Shown one piece after another: positions 25,608 to 33,494 of a stretch of 64,000 bases of DNA. Within the stretch, counting starts at the first letter, position 1. Every line of letters starts with the position of its first letter. The DNA is from JBCCGL01 sp039029275 (GTDB lineage: Bacteria > Pseudomonadota > Gammaproteobacteria > JBCCGL01), in assembly GCA_039029275.1 (NCBI GenBank), contig JBCCGL010000001.1, positions 434,001 to 498,000 on the forward strand, given 5' to 3'. The position numbers were made by a program, and so were the translations under genes. Below the pieces are notes generated by a model. It was not told where the DNA came from. It saw only the letters and a program-made list of their open reading frames with translations, and ran no database searches.

Positions 25608-27683
25608 CTAACTGCCGCTCAGGCGCGAGATGTCGGCCACTCGCGCAAACATACTCGCAAGCTCCTGCAACAAAGCGAGGCGATTGTTGCGGACAGTGTC
25701 ATCGTCGGCCATGACCATGACGTGATCAAAAAACGCATCGACAGGTTCGCGCAAACCCGCCAGTACTTGTAAGCCGCCGGTGTATTCGCGCGCGGCGAAC
25801 AGCGGCTCGGCTTTATCGGCATGCGCTTGCATGGCGCTGAATAAGGTTGACTCCTCAGCTTGCGACAGCAAGTTGGGATCAACGCTGGTCGCGCTCGTTA
25901 ATTCAGCCTTTTTCAGAATATTGCGCGTACGCTTATTCGCCGCTGCGAGACTTTCGGCTTCTTCCATTTGCGCGAAACGCACGACTGCGTCAATTCGCTT
26001 GTCGAAATCACTCGGCACGGTTGGCGCAACAGACAAAACGGCGTCGAAGATTTGTGGGCTGACACTGCGCTCGGCGTAGTAGGCGCGCAGCCGCTCGTGC
26101 ACGAAGTCAAAAACGTCGTCGATGCAATCCTGCGCGTTTAATTCGGCGCTAAAACTGCCCGCTGCAGTCACGAGCATCGCACGCAAATCAATCGATAAAT
26201 CGCACTCAATCAGGATACGCAATACGCCAAGCGCGGCGCGGCGCAAGGCAAACGGATCTTTGACTCCAGTGGGTTTCTGACCGATGGCGAAAATACCGAC
26301 CAGCGTGTCGATACGCTCGGCGACAGCGAGCGCCTGCCCCACCGGCGAAGACGGCAGCGTGTCACCGGCAGAACGCGGAAGATATTGTTCGCGCAAGGCA
26401 ACGCAGACGGCTTCGCGCTCGCCATCGTGACGCGCGTAGTACTCGCCCATCACACCCTGCAAATTGGCAAACTCGCCGACCATGTCGGTCAGCAGATCGC
26501 ACTTGGCCAGCGCGGCGGCGCGTTTGACGTCATCGGCATTGGCACCACAGGCGTCGCAAATCGACAGCGCGATCGCACACACGCGCGCGGATTTATCCGC
26601 GACCGACCCCAACTGCTTTTGAAACAAGACAGAACCCAAAGCCTCGGCGCGGGCGGCCAGCGGGCGCTTGCGATCCTGCTCCCAGAAAAACTGCGCGTCG
26701 GCAAGGCGCGGGCGCACCACGCGTTCGTTTCCGGCTTTCACCGCTTGCGGGTTGCTGCTCTCGATGTTCGATACGGTGATGAATTTGGCCATCAGTTTTC
26801 CACTCGCATCGCGCAGTGGAAAGTACTTTTGGTTGTCTTGCAGCGTGGTGATCAGCGCTTCCTCAGGCACGTCGAGATAGCGCTGGTCAAACTCACCGAC
26901 CAGCGCAACTGGCCATTCGACCAGCGCGGTGACTTCATCGAGCAGGTCTGCGTCTACAAGCGCCACACCACCCGCCTGCTGTGCGCATACCTCAACCTGC
27001 GCGACGATTTTTTCTTTGCGCTGCGCAAAGTCAGCGATCACGAATGCACGCTCGCTCAAGGCGCTGACGTAATCCGACGCATGTGACAAGGCAATCGGTT
27101 TGGGGGCGTGAAAGCGGTGACCGTAGGTAGACGTCGTGGCGCGTACGCCGAGTACCTCGAGGTTGAAACCCTGATCACCAAACAGCGCGCACACCCAGTG
27201 CAGGGGGCGCACAAATTCAACGCTTTTGTCTCCCCAGCGCATGCGCTTTGGAATGGGCAACGCGTTGATCGCCTGTTCGACGATACCCTGAATCAGATCA
27301 ACAGTGTTGCTGCCGGTTTTTTTCTCCGAAAACACCAGCCACGTGCCTTTGTCAGTTTCGAGCTGGTCGAGGTCGGCAACGTCGACACCGCAGGATCGCG
27401 CAAATCCCTGCGCGGCTTTGGTTGGGTTGCCGTCGGCGTCGTAAGCGGCCGCAAGCGCGGGGCCGCGTTTTTGCACGTCACTGTCGGCCTGTCCTTGGGG
27501 TACATCTTCAACCAACACCGCCATTCGACGTGGCGCTGCGTAAGGAGTAACGGCGCTGCCTGCGACTCCGGCATCGCTCAGCCCTTTGCCGAGATTATCC
27601 GCAAAGGCTTGTGCCAGCTTGCGCAGTGATTTTGGCGGCAACTCTTCGGTGCCAAGCTCGATCAGCAGATCGCGATTACTCAC
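25608..27683 (-). CDS. glyS: Glycyl-tRNA synthetase beta subunit
   Basis: 691 residues from GTG 27683, which has GGAGGG upstream and gives the expected N-terminus SNRDLLIELGTEELPPKSL; E. coli GlyS is about the same length. In-frame sequence further upstream lies inside glyQ. The beta subunit carries the HD-like domain and the C-terminal anticodon-binding region, and forms an alpha2-beta2 enzyme with GlyQ. The start overlaps the glyQ stop by 8 bases, which indicates coupled synthesis of the two subunits. Confidence 0.97.
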   Translation of the reverse strand: MSNRDLLIELGTEELPPKSLRKLAQAFADNLGKGLSDAGVAGSAVTPYAAPRRMAVLVEDVPQGQADSDVQKRGPALAAAYDADGNPTKAAQGFARSCGVDVADLDQLETDKGTWLVFSEKKTGSNTVDLIQGIVEQAINALPIPKRMRWGDKSVEFVRPLHWVCALFGDQGFNLEVLGVRATTSTYGHRFHAPKPIALSHASDYVSALSERAFVIADFAQRKEKIVAQVEVCAQQAGGVALVDADLLDEVTALVEWPVALVGEFDQRYLDVPEEALITTLQDNQKYFPLRDASGKLMAKFITVSNIESSNPQAVKAGNERVVRPRLADAQFFWEQDRKRPLAARAEALGSVLFQKQLGSVADKSARVCAIALSICDACGANADDVKRAAALAKCDLLTDMVGEFANLQGVMGEYYARHDGEREAVCVALREQYLPRSAGDTLPSSPVGQALAVAERIDTLVGIFAIGQKPTGVKDPFALRRAALGVLRILIECDLSIDLRAMLVTAAGSFSAELNAQDCIDDVFDFVHERLRAYYAERSVSPQIFDAVLSVAPTVPSDFDKRIDAVVRFAQMEEAESLAAANKRTRNILKKAELTSATSVDPNLLSQAEESTLFSAMQAHADKAEPLFAAREYTGGLQVLAGLREPVDAFFDHVMVMADDDTVRNNRLALLQELASMFARVADISRLSGS

Positions 27684-28605
27684 CGTCGCGGCCCTCCTTC
27701 GCGCAGAGCGGAAAGTCGAGCGACTCGCGCGCGGCGTAGTAGGCTTCGGCGACCTGGCGTGCCAATGTGCGGATGCGCAAAATATAACCCTGTCGCTCGG
27801 TGACAGAAATCGCATGGCGCGCGTCGAGCAGATTAAATGTGTGCGAGGCGCGCAGGACTTGTTCGTAGGCTGGCAGCGGCAGACCCAATTCGCTCAGCCG
27901 ACTGCTCTCGGCTTCGCACGCCGCGAACTGCGTAAATAAGGTGTCGACGTCTGCGTGCTCGAAGTTGTAGGCGGATTGCTCAACTTCGTTCTGGTGAAAT
28001 ACATCGCCGTAGGTCACCTCGCCCTGCGGGCCGCGCGTCCAGACCAGATCGTAGATGCTGTCCACACCCTGCAAATACATCGCAAGGCGCTCGATACCGT
28101 AGGCAATCTCGCCGCTCACGGGTTTGCATTCGAGACCGCCGACCTGCTGAAAATACGTGAACTGAGTGACTTCCATGCCGTTGAGCCACACTTCCCAGCC
28201 CAGCCCCCAGGCGCCAAGCGTGGGCGACTCCCAGTTATCTTCGACAAAGCGGATGTCGTGTTCGAGAGGATCAAACCCAAGCATTTTTAAAGAGCCAAGA
28301 TACAGTTCCTGAATGTCGTCTGGCGACGGCTTCAGCATGACCTGAAACTGGTAGTAATGTTGAAGCCGGTTCGGATTTTCACCGTACCGCCCGTCTGTGG
28401 GACGGCGCGAACCCTGCACGTGCGCTGTACGCCACGGCTCAGGGCCAATCGCGCGGATAAAAGTCGACGGGTGAAACGTGCCTGCGCCGACTTCCATATC
28501 GTACGGTTGCTGCACCACGCAGCCGTGACCGGCCCAGTAATCCTGCAACGCGGCAATCATGCCTTGAAATGTTTGCAACTCGAATGTCGCGCTAACGCTA
28601 GTCAC
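27676..28605 (-). CDS. glyQ: Glycyl-tRNA synthetase alpha subunit
   Basis: 309 residues, the normal GlyQ size. The N-terminus FQGMIAALQDYWAGHGCVVQQPYDMEVGAGT and the stretch GPEPWRTAHVQGSRRPTDGRYG are highly characteristic class II catalytic-core motifs. The first start is a GTG at 28605 without a strong ribosome binding site; an ATG 42 bases inside would cut off conserved sequence. It heads the glyQ-glyS-gmhB-plsC run and is divergent from the unknown gene at 28724. Confidence 0.97.
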   Translation of the reverse strand: MTSVSATFELQTFQGMIAALQDYWAGHGCVVQQPYDMEVGAGTFHPSTFIRAIGPEPWRTAHVQGSRRPTDGRYGENPNRLQHYYQFQVMLKPSPDDIQELYLGSLKMLGFDPLEHDIRFVEDNWESPTLGAWGLGWEVWLNGMEVTQFTYFQQVGGLECKPVSGEIAYGIERLAMYLQGVDSIYDLVWTRGPQGEVTYGDVFHQNEVEQSAYNFEHADVDTLFTQFAACEAESSRLSELGLPLPAYEQVLRASHTFNLLDARHAISVTERQGYILRIRTLARQVAEAYYAARESLDFPLCAKEGRDGE

Positions 28606-28723
28606 TGAAACGGTTTACCTGATGTCGAATACTGACGCGCTGTGTTGCGCGCTAAAGGCGGGCGATTATAGCGACTGCCTCGCGCTATCGCACGCGCGCT
28701 GTGCCGTGTTTTTAGTCGTAAAG

Positions 28724-29323
28724 ATGTCGCGCAAAATGCCGCTAACAGCGCCACATTCTTATCACGAACGCGGCGTGAACGAAGCACTGATACATCACCT
28801 TGAGCAGCAGATTCACGACGCGTGCCAACACGCCGCTGTCGACCTGGATGCACTCTCACAGAGCTATCTGGCGCATATGCTGGTGCGCTACGCGAACGTG
28901 CAGGATCTCTTGCCTGTTATGCGGATGTCGCGCTGCGAGCTTGATGCCCTGCCAACCCTGCAGCTCCACGCTCTGGCGGACGAGTGCCTGCTGCAATGCA
29001 GTCACTATTCAGGAGGCGCGGTCGGCGTGCCAACCCCTCACGCACACTTGAAACAATTAGGGCAAGCGGCTTATGCACAGCTGGCCGCCCGCGCGAAGGA
29101 CGATGCGGCAGAATTGTTTAACGCTCTGGAGGTCGAGTTTGCAAACCTCAGTGCAATTCTGCAAACGATGGCGCTGCGCGTGGATTTCATTCAGACCTTG
29201 TCTAATGCGCTTGAGCTCTGGCAAACCACCGGCGCAGCCATTGACTGGCGCAACGCGCAGAGGTTTATTGGTGGGCGCTGCACAGTTGCAGCCGACACGC
29301 GCGGCTGGGCAACCCGGCACTAG
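28724..29323 (+). CDS. Hypothetical helical protein
   Basis: About 199 residues from ATG 28724. The frame is open from 28622, but that would overlap the glyQ promoter region, and the first residues look non-coding. The protein is predicted soluble and mostly helical (ALIHHLEQQIHDAC, LSQSYLAHMLVRYANVQDLLPVM, FNALEVEFANLSAILQTMALRVDF). It has several Cys and many Leu/Ala, and no recognised domain. It ends 68 bases before the PP-loop gene on the same strand. The Shine-Dalgarno is weak, so both the start and the coding status are less certain than for its neighbours. Confidence 0.5.
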   Translation: MSRKMPLTAPHSYHERGVNEALIHHLEQQIHDACQHAAVDLDALSQSYLAHMLVRYANVQDLLPVMRMSRCELDALPTLQLHALADECLLQCSHYSGGAVGVPTPHAHLKQLGQAAYAQLAARAKDDAAELFNALEVEFANLSAILQTMALRVDFIQTLSNALELWQTTGAAIDWRNAQRFIGGRCTVAADTRGWATRH

Positions 29324-29391
29324 CGACACCGTTCGCACAAACGGGTATCATTCGCGCCCGTTTTCTCACCCGCCCACGACAACGCCAAAGG

Positions 29392-30441
29392 ATGACTGAT
29401 TCCACCCCAAAAGCCGTCTCATTGATATCCGGCGGCCTCGATTCAATGCTCGCAACCCGCGTGATCATGGATCAGGGCGTGCACGTCGAGGGGATCAATT
29501 TCTTCACCGGATTCTGCGTCGAAGGCCACACGCATGCGATCCGCAAGCACGACCAGAAGAAGCAAAAGCGCAACAACGCGCTGTGGGTGGCCGAGCAGCT
29601 CGGAATTAAGTTGCACATCATCGATATCGTTGAGGAATACAAATCAGTTCTTTTAAACCCACGGCACGGTTACGGCGCGAACCTCAACCCTTGCCTGGAC
29701 TGCAAGATTTTTATGGTTAACAAAGCGCGCGAATGGATGGCTGAAAACGCCTTCGACTTCATCATCACCGGCGAGGTGATCGGCCAGCGCCCCAAATCGC
29801 AAAAGCGCAAGACCATGCCAATTATCGCCGAGGAATCCGGCGCGGACGACCGACTGCTGCGACCACTGTGCGCACATTATCTGCCGGAAACGCTGCCGGA
29901 GCGGAAAGGCTGGGTCGAGCGCGACAAGCTGTTTGGATTTACCGGCCGTTCGCGCAAACCACAGATGAACCTGGCCCGCGACATGGGTCTCGAGGACTAC
30001 GCGCAACCGGCTGGCGGCTGCTGCTTTTTGACCGACGCCAGCTACAGCGCCAAGCTGGCCGACATGTGGCAAAACCGTGGCGAAAAAACCTACGATCTCG
30101 ACGACATCATGCTGCTCAAGGTGGGCCGACATTTGCGTCCACGCCCTCACTTTAAAATGATCATCGCGCGCGAAGACGGTGAAAATCGCTACCTCGAAGG
30201 TTATCGCAAGCAATTTACGCACATGTTTGCGACCAGTCATCCCGGCGCCTTCGCACTGGTCGAGGGAACAGAATTTTCGGCGCAGGACGCCGATCTCGCC
30301 GCACGCGTACTGGCGCGCTTTGGCAAAGGGCGTGATGCCGAGACGGTGACCGTAAAAATCGTGCCCCAAAATGGAGTGGCACACGAGATCACAGTGCCAC
30401 CAATGCCCGAAAATGAAATCTCGCGCGACTGGTATGTCTAG
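29392..30441 (+). CDS. PP-loop ATPase with NFACT-R-like domain, predicted tRNA/RNA thiolation
   Basis: 349 residues. The PP-loop SGGLDS (residues 13-18) puts it in the ATP pyrophosphatase group with ThiI, MnmA and TtcA. CLDC near residue 100 and GGCC near 205 are candidate catalytic or Fe-S cysteines. The C-terminal half (DDIMLLKVGRHLR, KMIIAREDGENRYLEGY) resembles the NFACT-R (DUF814) RNA-binding domain. Published domain analyses have proposed a role in RNA thiolation for NFACT-R proteins linked to PP-loop enzymes. It overlaps the TusA-like gene, so sulfur is probably relayed from that carrier. The base it modifies is unknown. Confidence 0.85.
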   Translation: MTDSTPKAVSLISGGLDSMLATRVIMDQGVHVEGINFFTGFCVEGHTHAIRKHDQKKQKRNNALWVAEQLGIKLHIIDIVEEYKSVLLNPRHGYGANLNPCLDCKIFMVNKAREWMAENAFDFIITGEVIGQRPKSQKRKTMPIIAEESGADDRLLRPLCAHYLPETLPERKGWVERDKLFGFTGRSRKPQMNLARDMGLEDYAQPAGGCCFLTDASYSAKLADMWQNRGEKTYDLDDIMLLKVGRHLRPRPHFKMIIAREDGENRYLEGYRKQFTHMFATSHPGAFALVEGTEFSAQDADLAARVLARFGKGRDAETVTVKIVPQNGVAHEITVPPMPENEISRDWYV

Positions 30442-30679
30442 ACCGAAAATTCGCATGGCTGACCACTCTATTGACGCCCGCCGCCTGCTCTGCCCAATGC
30501 CGGTGATTCGCCTGCAAGGCGCCGTAAGCAAGGCAATTTCTGGTGAAACAATTGAGATTGTTTGTACCGATCCCGGTACCCGAAGCGACATCCCAGCCTG
30601 GTGTCGCGTGCACCAGCACGAGATAGTCGACCAGCGCGAGATCGAAGACGAATTCAGATTTATTGTTCTGAAATCCTAA
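30434..30679 (+). CDS. TusA-family sulfur carrier protein
   Basis: 81 residues from ATG 30434 (ATG 30455 is an alternative that keeps the domain). The motif DARRLLCPMPVIRL contains the active Cys of the TusA/SirA fold, followed by the usual VCTDPGTRSDIPAWC. TusA proteins carry persulfide sulfur from cysteine desulfurase to an acceptor, typically for tRNA thiolation or molybdenum cofactor work. The start overlaps the end of the PP-loop gene, so the two are translationally coupled and probably act in one sulfur-transfer path. Confidence 0.9.
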   Translation: MSRPKIRMADHSIDARRLLCPMPVIRLQGAVSKAISGETIEIVCTDPGTRSDIPAWCRVHQHEIVDQREIEDEFRFIVLKS

Positions 30680-30682
30680 AAA

Positions 30683-30699
30683 TGCACCTATTTGGTGCA
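30683..30699 (+). promoter_or_regulatory. NtrC binding site upstream of glnA (strong)
   Basis: TGCACCTATTTGGTGCA is an excellent dyad match to the NtrC (NRI) consensus TGCACY-N5-GGTGCA. It lies about 85 bases upstream of the glnA sigma-54 promoter, where enhancer sites are expected. Confidence 0.9.
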
Positions 30700-30712
30700 T
30701 TCCCTCTCTTTG

Positions 30713-30728
30713 TGCACTACTATAGTGC
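30713..30728 (+). promoter_or_regulatory. NtrC binding site upstream of glnA (second)
   Basis: TGCACTACTATAGTGC is a second inverted repeat of NtrC type. Its centre lies about 30 bases (three helical turns) from the first site, consistent with cooperative binding of NtrC dimers at an enhancer. Confidence 0.8.
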
Positions 30729-30782
30729 GGTTTCAACAATCCCAATGCATCTAAGTAATTGATAAATATTGATTTTATCTTT

Positions 30783-30798
30783 TGGCACGGTCGATGCA
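30783..30798 (+). promoter_or_regulatory. glnA: Sigma-54 promoter of glnA
   Basis: TGGCACGGTCGATGCA matches the -24/-12 consensus, with GG at 30784-30785 and GC at 30796-30797, exactly ten bases apart. Two NtrC sites lie upstream and glnA starts about 85 bases downstream. This is the classical nitrogen-limitation promoter. Confidence 0.9.
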
Positions 30799-30885
30799 AA
30801 AGCTGATTGTTGCTTGTCGACCGGCCAAACCGCGAAGACAAAACAATCTCAAAAATTTGAAACCTAACCAGGGGAGTATCACCGT

Positions 30886-32295
30886 ATGTCCGCTAGTGAC
30901 GTCTTAAAAACGATTCAGGAGAACGACGTCAAATTCGTCGACTTCCGATTCACCGACACCAAAGGCAAGGAGCAGCACGTTTCTGTTCCTGCAGGCGTTG
31001 TCGACGAAGATTTATTTGAAGAAGGCAAAATGTTTGACGGCTCTTCCATCGCCGGCTGGAAGGGCATCAATGCCTCCGACATGATTCTGATGCCGGAAGC
31101 GGACACAGCGGTGCTCGATCCTTTCACCGACGAAGTTACCCTGAACATTCGCTGCGACGTTATCGAGCCAGACACCATGCAGGGCTACGAGCGTGATCCG
31201 CGTTCTATCGCCAAGCGCGCAGAAACGTACCTGCAATCCACCGGCGTCGCTGACACCGCTTACTTCGGCCCCGAGCCTGAATTCTTCGTATTTGACGATG
31301 TTCGCTTCACCAACGACATGGGCAACGCGGGTTACAGCATCGATTCATCCGAGGCGGCGTGGAACACCGGCAAGCAGTACGAAGACGGCAACACAGGTCA
31401 TCGTCCGGGCGTAAAAGGCGGATATTTCCCTGTGCCTCCGGTCGATTCCTTGCACGATATCCGCGCGGCAATGTGCCTGACGATGCACGAAATGGGTGTC
31501 GAAACCGAAGTGCATCACCACGAAGTGGGCACTGCCGGGCAATGTGAAATCGGCACCAAGTTCGACACTTTGGTGAAACGTGCCGATTTGAACCAAATCC
31601 TCAAGTACGTGGTACAAAACGTGGCACACGCCTACGGAAAAACCGCAACGTTTATGCCCAAACCGGTTGTCGGCGACAACGGCAGCGGCATGCACGTGCA
31701 CCAGTCATTGTCTAAAAACGGCGAGAATCTTTTCTCCGGAGAACTCTACGGCGGCCTGTCTGAAACCGCTCTGTTTTACATCGGCGGCATTATCAAGCAC
31801 GCGCGCGCGATCAATGCGTTCTCTAACGCTTCGACCAACAGCTACAAGCGTCTGGTTCCGGGTTTTGAAGCGCCTGTTATGCTGGCGTATTCAGCGCGTA
31901 ACCGATCCGCGTCGATCCGAATTCCCTGGGTTTCAAGCCCCAAAGCGCGCCGCATTGAAGTGCGTTTCCCCGATCCTACAGGTAACCCGTACTTCACCTT
32001 CTCTGCGCTTATGATGGCGGGTCTGGACGGTATCCTGAACCAGATCCACCCAGGTGATGCGATGGACAAAGATCTCTACGATCTTCCGCCGGAAGAAGAG
32101 GCCAGCATCCCGCAGGTGTGTCATTCGCTGGATCAAGCGCTGGAAGCGCTCGACAATGATCGCGGCTTCCTGAAAGCGGGTGGCGTGTTCACCGACGACG
32201 CAATCGACGGCTACATCGCGCTCAAGATGGAAGAAGTCACGCGACTGCGCATGGCGACGCATCCGGCTGAATTTGATATGTACTACAGCCTGTAA
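30886..32295 (+). CDS. glnA: Glutamine synthetase, type I
   Basis: 469 residues, the same as E. coli GlnA. Makes glutamine from glutamate, ammonia and ATP as a dodecamer. Signature blocks are present: FDGSSIAGWKGI near the N-terminus, the metal/ATP region KPVVGDNGSGMHVHQS, and NPYFTFSALMMAGLDGI. The adenylylation tyrosine is in KDLYDLPPEE near residue 398, so activity should be controlled by GlnE. The gene has GGGGAG upstream of ATG 30886, is preceded by an NtrC/sigma-54 promoter and is followed by glnL-glnG, the enteric arrangement. Confidence 0.98.
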   Translation: MSASDVLKTIQENDVKFVDFRFTDTKGKEQHVSVPAGVVDEDLFEEGKMFDGSSIAGWKGINASDMILMPEADTAVLDPFTDEVTLNIRCDVIEPDTMQGYERDPRSIAKRAETYLQSTGVADTAYFGPEPEFFVFDDVRFTNDMGNAGYSIDSSEAAWNTGKQYEDGNTGHRPGVKGGYFPVPPVDSLHDIRAAMCLTMHEMGVETEVHHHEVGTAGQCEIGTKFDTLVKRADLNQILKYVVQNVAHAYGKTATFMPKPVVGDNGSGMHVHQSLSKNGENLFSGELYGGLSETALFYIGGIIKHARAINAFSNASTNSYKRLVPGFEAPVMLAYSARNRSASIRIPWVSSPKARRIEVRFPDPTGNPYFTFSALMMAGLDGILNQIHPGDAMDKDLYDLPPEEEASIPQVCHSLDQALEALDNDRGFLKAGGVFTDDAIDGYIALKMEEVTRLRMATHPAEFDMYYSL

Positions 32296-32310
32296 AACGC
32301 CTCACGGCAC

Positions 32311-32340
32311 TGCTGCCTCTGACCTGGCTCAGGGGCAGCA
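32311..32340 (+). terminator. Stem-loop between glnA and glnL
   Basis: TGCTGCCTCTGA (32311-32322) pairs with TCAGGGGCAGCA (32329-32340), giving a 12-base-pair stem (one G-T pair) and a 6-base loop. There is no clean T-run right after it, so it may act as a weak terminator or as an mRNA 3'-end stabiliser. Either would leave much more glnA than glnL-glnG message, as is known in enteric bacteria. Confidence 0.6.
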
Positions 32341-32390
32341 CTTGAGGACACGCTCTTCTTAACACCGTGAATTCCGCTAAAATTAAGCGC

Positions 32391-33494
32391 ATGCACCAAA
32401 ATAGTGCAAATCCTCTCAGCTGGGACAATATCGTCCCTCAAAATCAGTCAACCGCGGTCTTGCTACTCGATCAGGCGCTTAATGTTGTCGATATCAACAG
32501 TGCGGCGGAACAACTTATCTTCGCCAGCGCAAGTAAACAGTGCGGTCGTCCGTTAGCCGACGTAGCGCGCTTTCCTGACGAACTTGAATCGCGTCTCGCC
32601 AATCATGTTGACGGACAACAGCAGGAACACCACATCGCGATGTGGCTGCCGCATAAGCAACTCGAAGTGATGGTTGATTGCACGATAACCAGTGGCTCCA
32701 TAGCCGACGGCACAAGCGGTGGAAATGGCTGGCACATTCTCGAAATCGTTGAGGCGGGGAGTCAGTTTAGACAAGAGCGCGAGCGCGAGCTGGAAACCCA
32801 GCAGCGCGCGGCGAATACTCTCATCCGCGAGATTGCGCACGAAATCAAAAACCCGCTCGGCGGACTGCGCGGCGCAGCGCAGTTGCTGTCTGCCGAGTTG
32901 GGCGACAACGGCCTCCGCGACTACACCAACATTATTGTGGGTGAAGCTGACCGGCTGCACGCATTAATCGGGCGCTTGCTCGGCCCAAACCAGCAACCCA
33001 AGTTCAGTTTTGTGAATGTTCACGAGGCGCTGGAATACGTGCGACAGCTCTTGAGCACACAAAAAGACACGGCTGCGATCGAACGCGATTACGACCCAAG
33101 CATCCCTGAGCTATGGGGCGAACGCGATTGGCTGGTCCAAATTTTTTTGAACATCGCTCAAAACGCTGCAGTCGCGGCCGGTCGCTCAGGCAAAGTGACA
33201 TTCAAAACTCGGGTTGAACGCCAATTTTCAATTCGTGGCAACCTTCATCGTCATGTTATTTCGATCCAGATGATCGATAGTGGTCCGGGCATCCCCGAGG
33301 AGATTCGCGAAACCTTGTTTTATCCGCTGGTTAGCGGGCGACCCGAGGGCAACGGAATTGGCTTATCAATCGCGCAACGATTGGCGCACAAACTCAATGG
33401 CATGATCGAGTTTGAAAGTCGCACTGGGCATACCGTTTTTTCCATGTTTCTACCGTTGATGTCAGCCGAGGAACTGGAGCACCTCGATGTTTAG
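32391..33494 (+). CDS. glnL: Nitrogen regulation sensor histidine kinase NtrB (GlnL)
   Basis: 367 residues from ATG 32391 (an in-frame GTG at 32367 is the alternative). Cytoplasmic kinase/phosphatase for NtrC, normally governed by PII. An N-terminal PAS-like domain (AVLLLDQALNVVDINSAAEQLI) is followed by the H-box REIAHEIKNPLGGLRGAAQLL, with the phosphorylated His near residue 150. The N-box NIAQNAAVAA, DSGPGIP and GNGIGLSIAQRL complete the ATPase domain. There is no membrane segment, as expected. An NtrC site overlaps the first codons. The 3' end overlaps glnG by 8 bases. Confidence 0.95.
   Translation: MHQNSANPLSWDNIVPQNQSTAVLLLDQALNVVDINSAAEQLIFASASKQCGRPLADVARFPDELESRLANHVDGQQQEHHIAMWLPHKQLEVMVDCTITSGSIADGTSGGNGWHILEIVEAGSQFRQERERELETQQRAANTLIREIAHEIKNPLGGLRGAAQLLSAELGDNGLRDYTNIIVGEADRLHALIGRLLGPNQQPKFSFVNVHEALEYVRQLLSTQKDTAAIERDYDPSIPELWGERDWLVQIFLNIAQNAAVAAGRSGKVTFKTRVERQFSIRGNLHRHVISIQMIDSGPGIPEEIRETLFYPLVSGRPEGNGIGLSIAQRLAHKLNGMIEFESRTGHTVFSMFLPLMSAEELEHLDV
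32392..32408 (+). promoter_or_regulatory. NtrC binding site at the glnL start
   Basis: TGCACCAAAATAGTGCA is a near-perfect NtrC dyad placed over the first codons of glnL. In enteric bacteria an NtrC site at the glnL promoter mediates repression of the internal promoter; the same autoregulation is inferred here. If it overlaps the true start codon, it could also mark that transcription begins close to this point. Confidence 0.75.

Noticed and set aside
29653..30591. 312-codon open frame opposite the PP-loop and TusA-like genes
   Set aside because: Antisense shadow of two well-supported genes, with no family resemblance.
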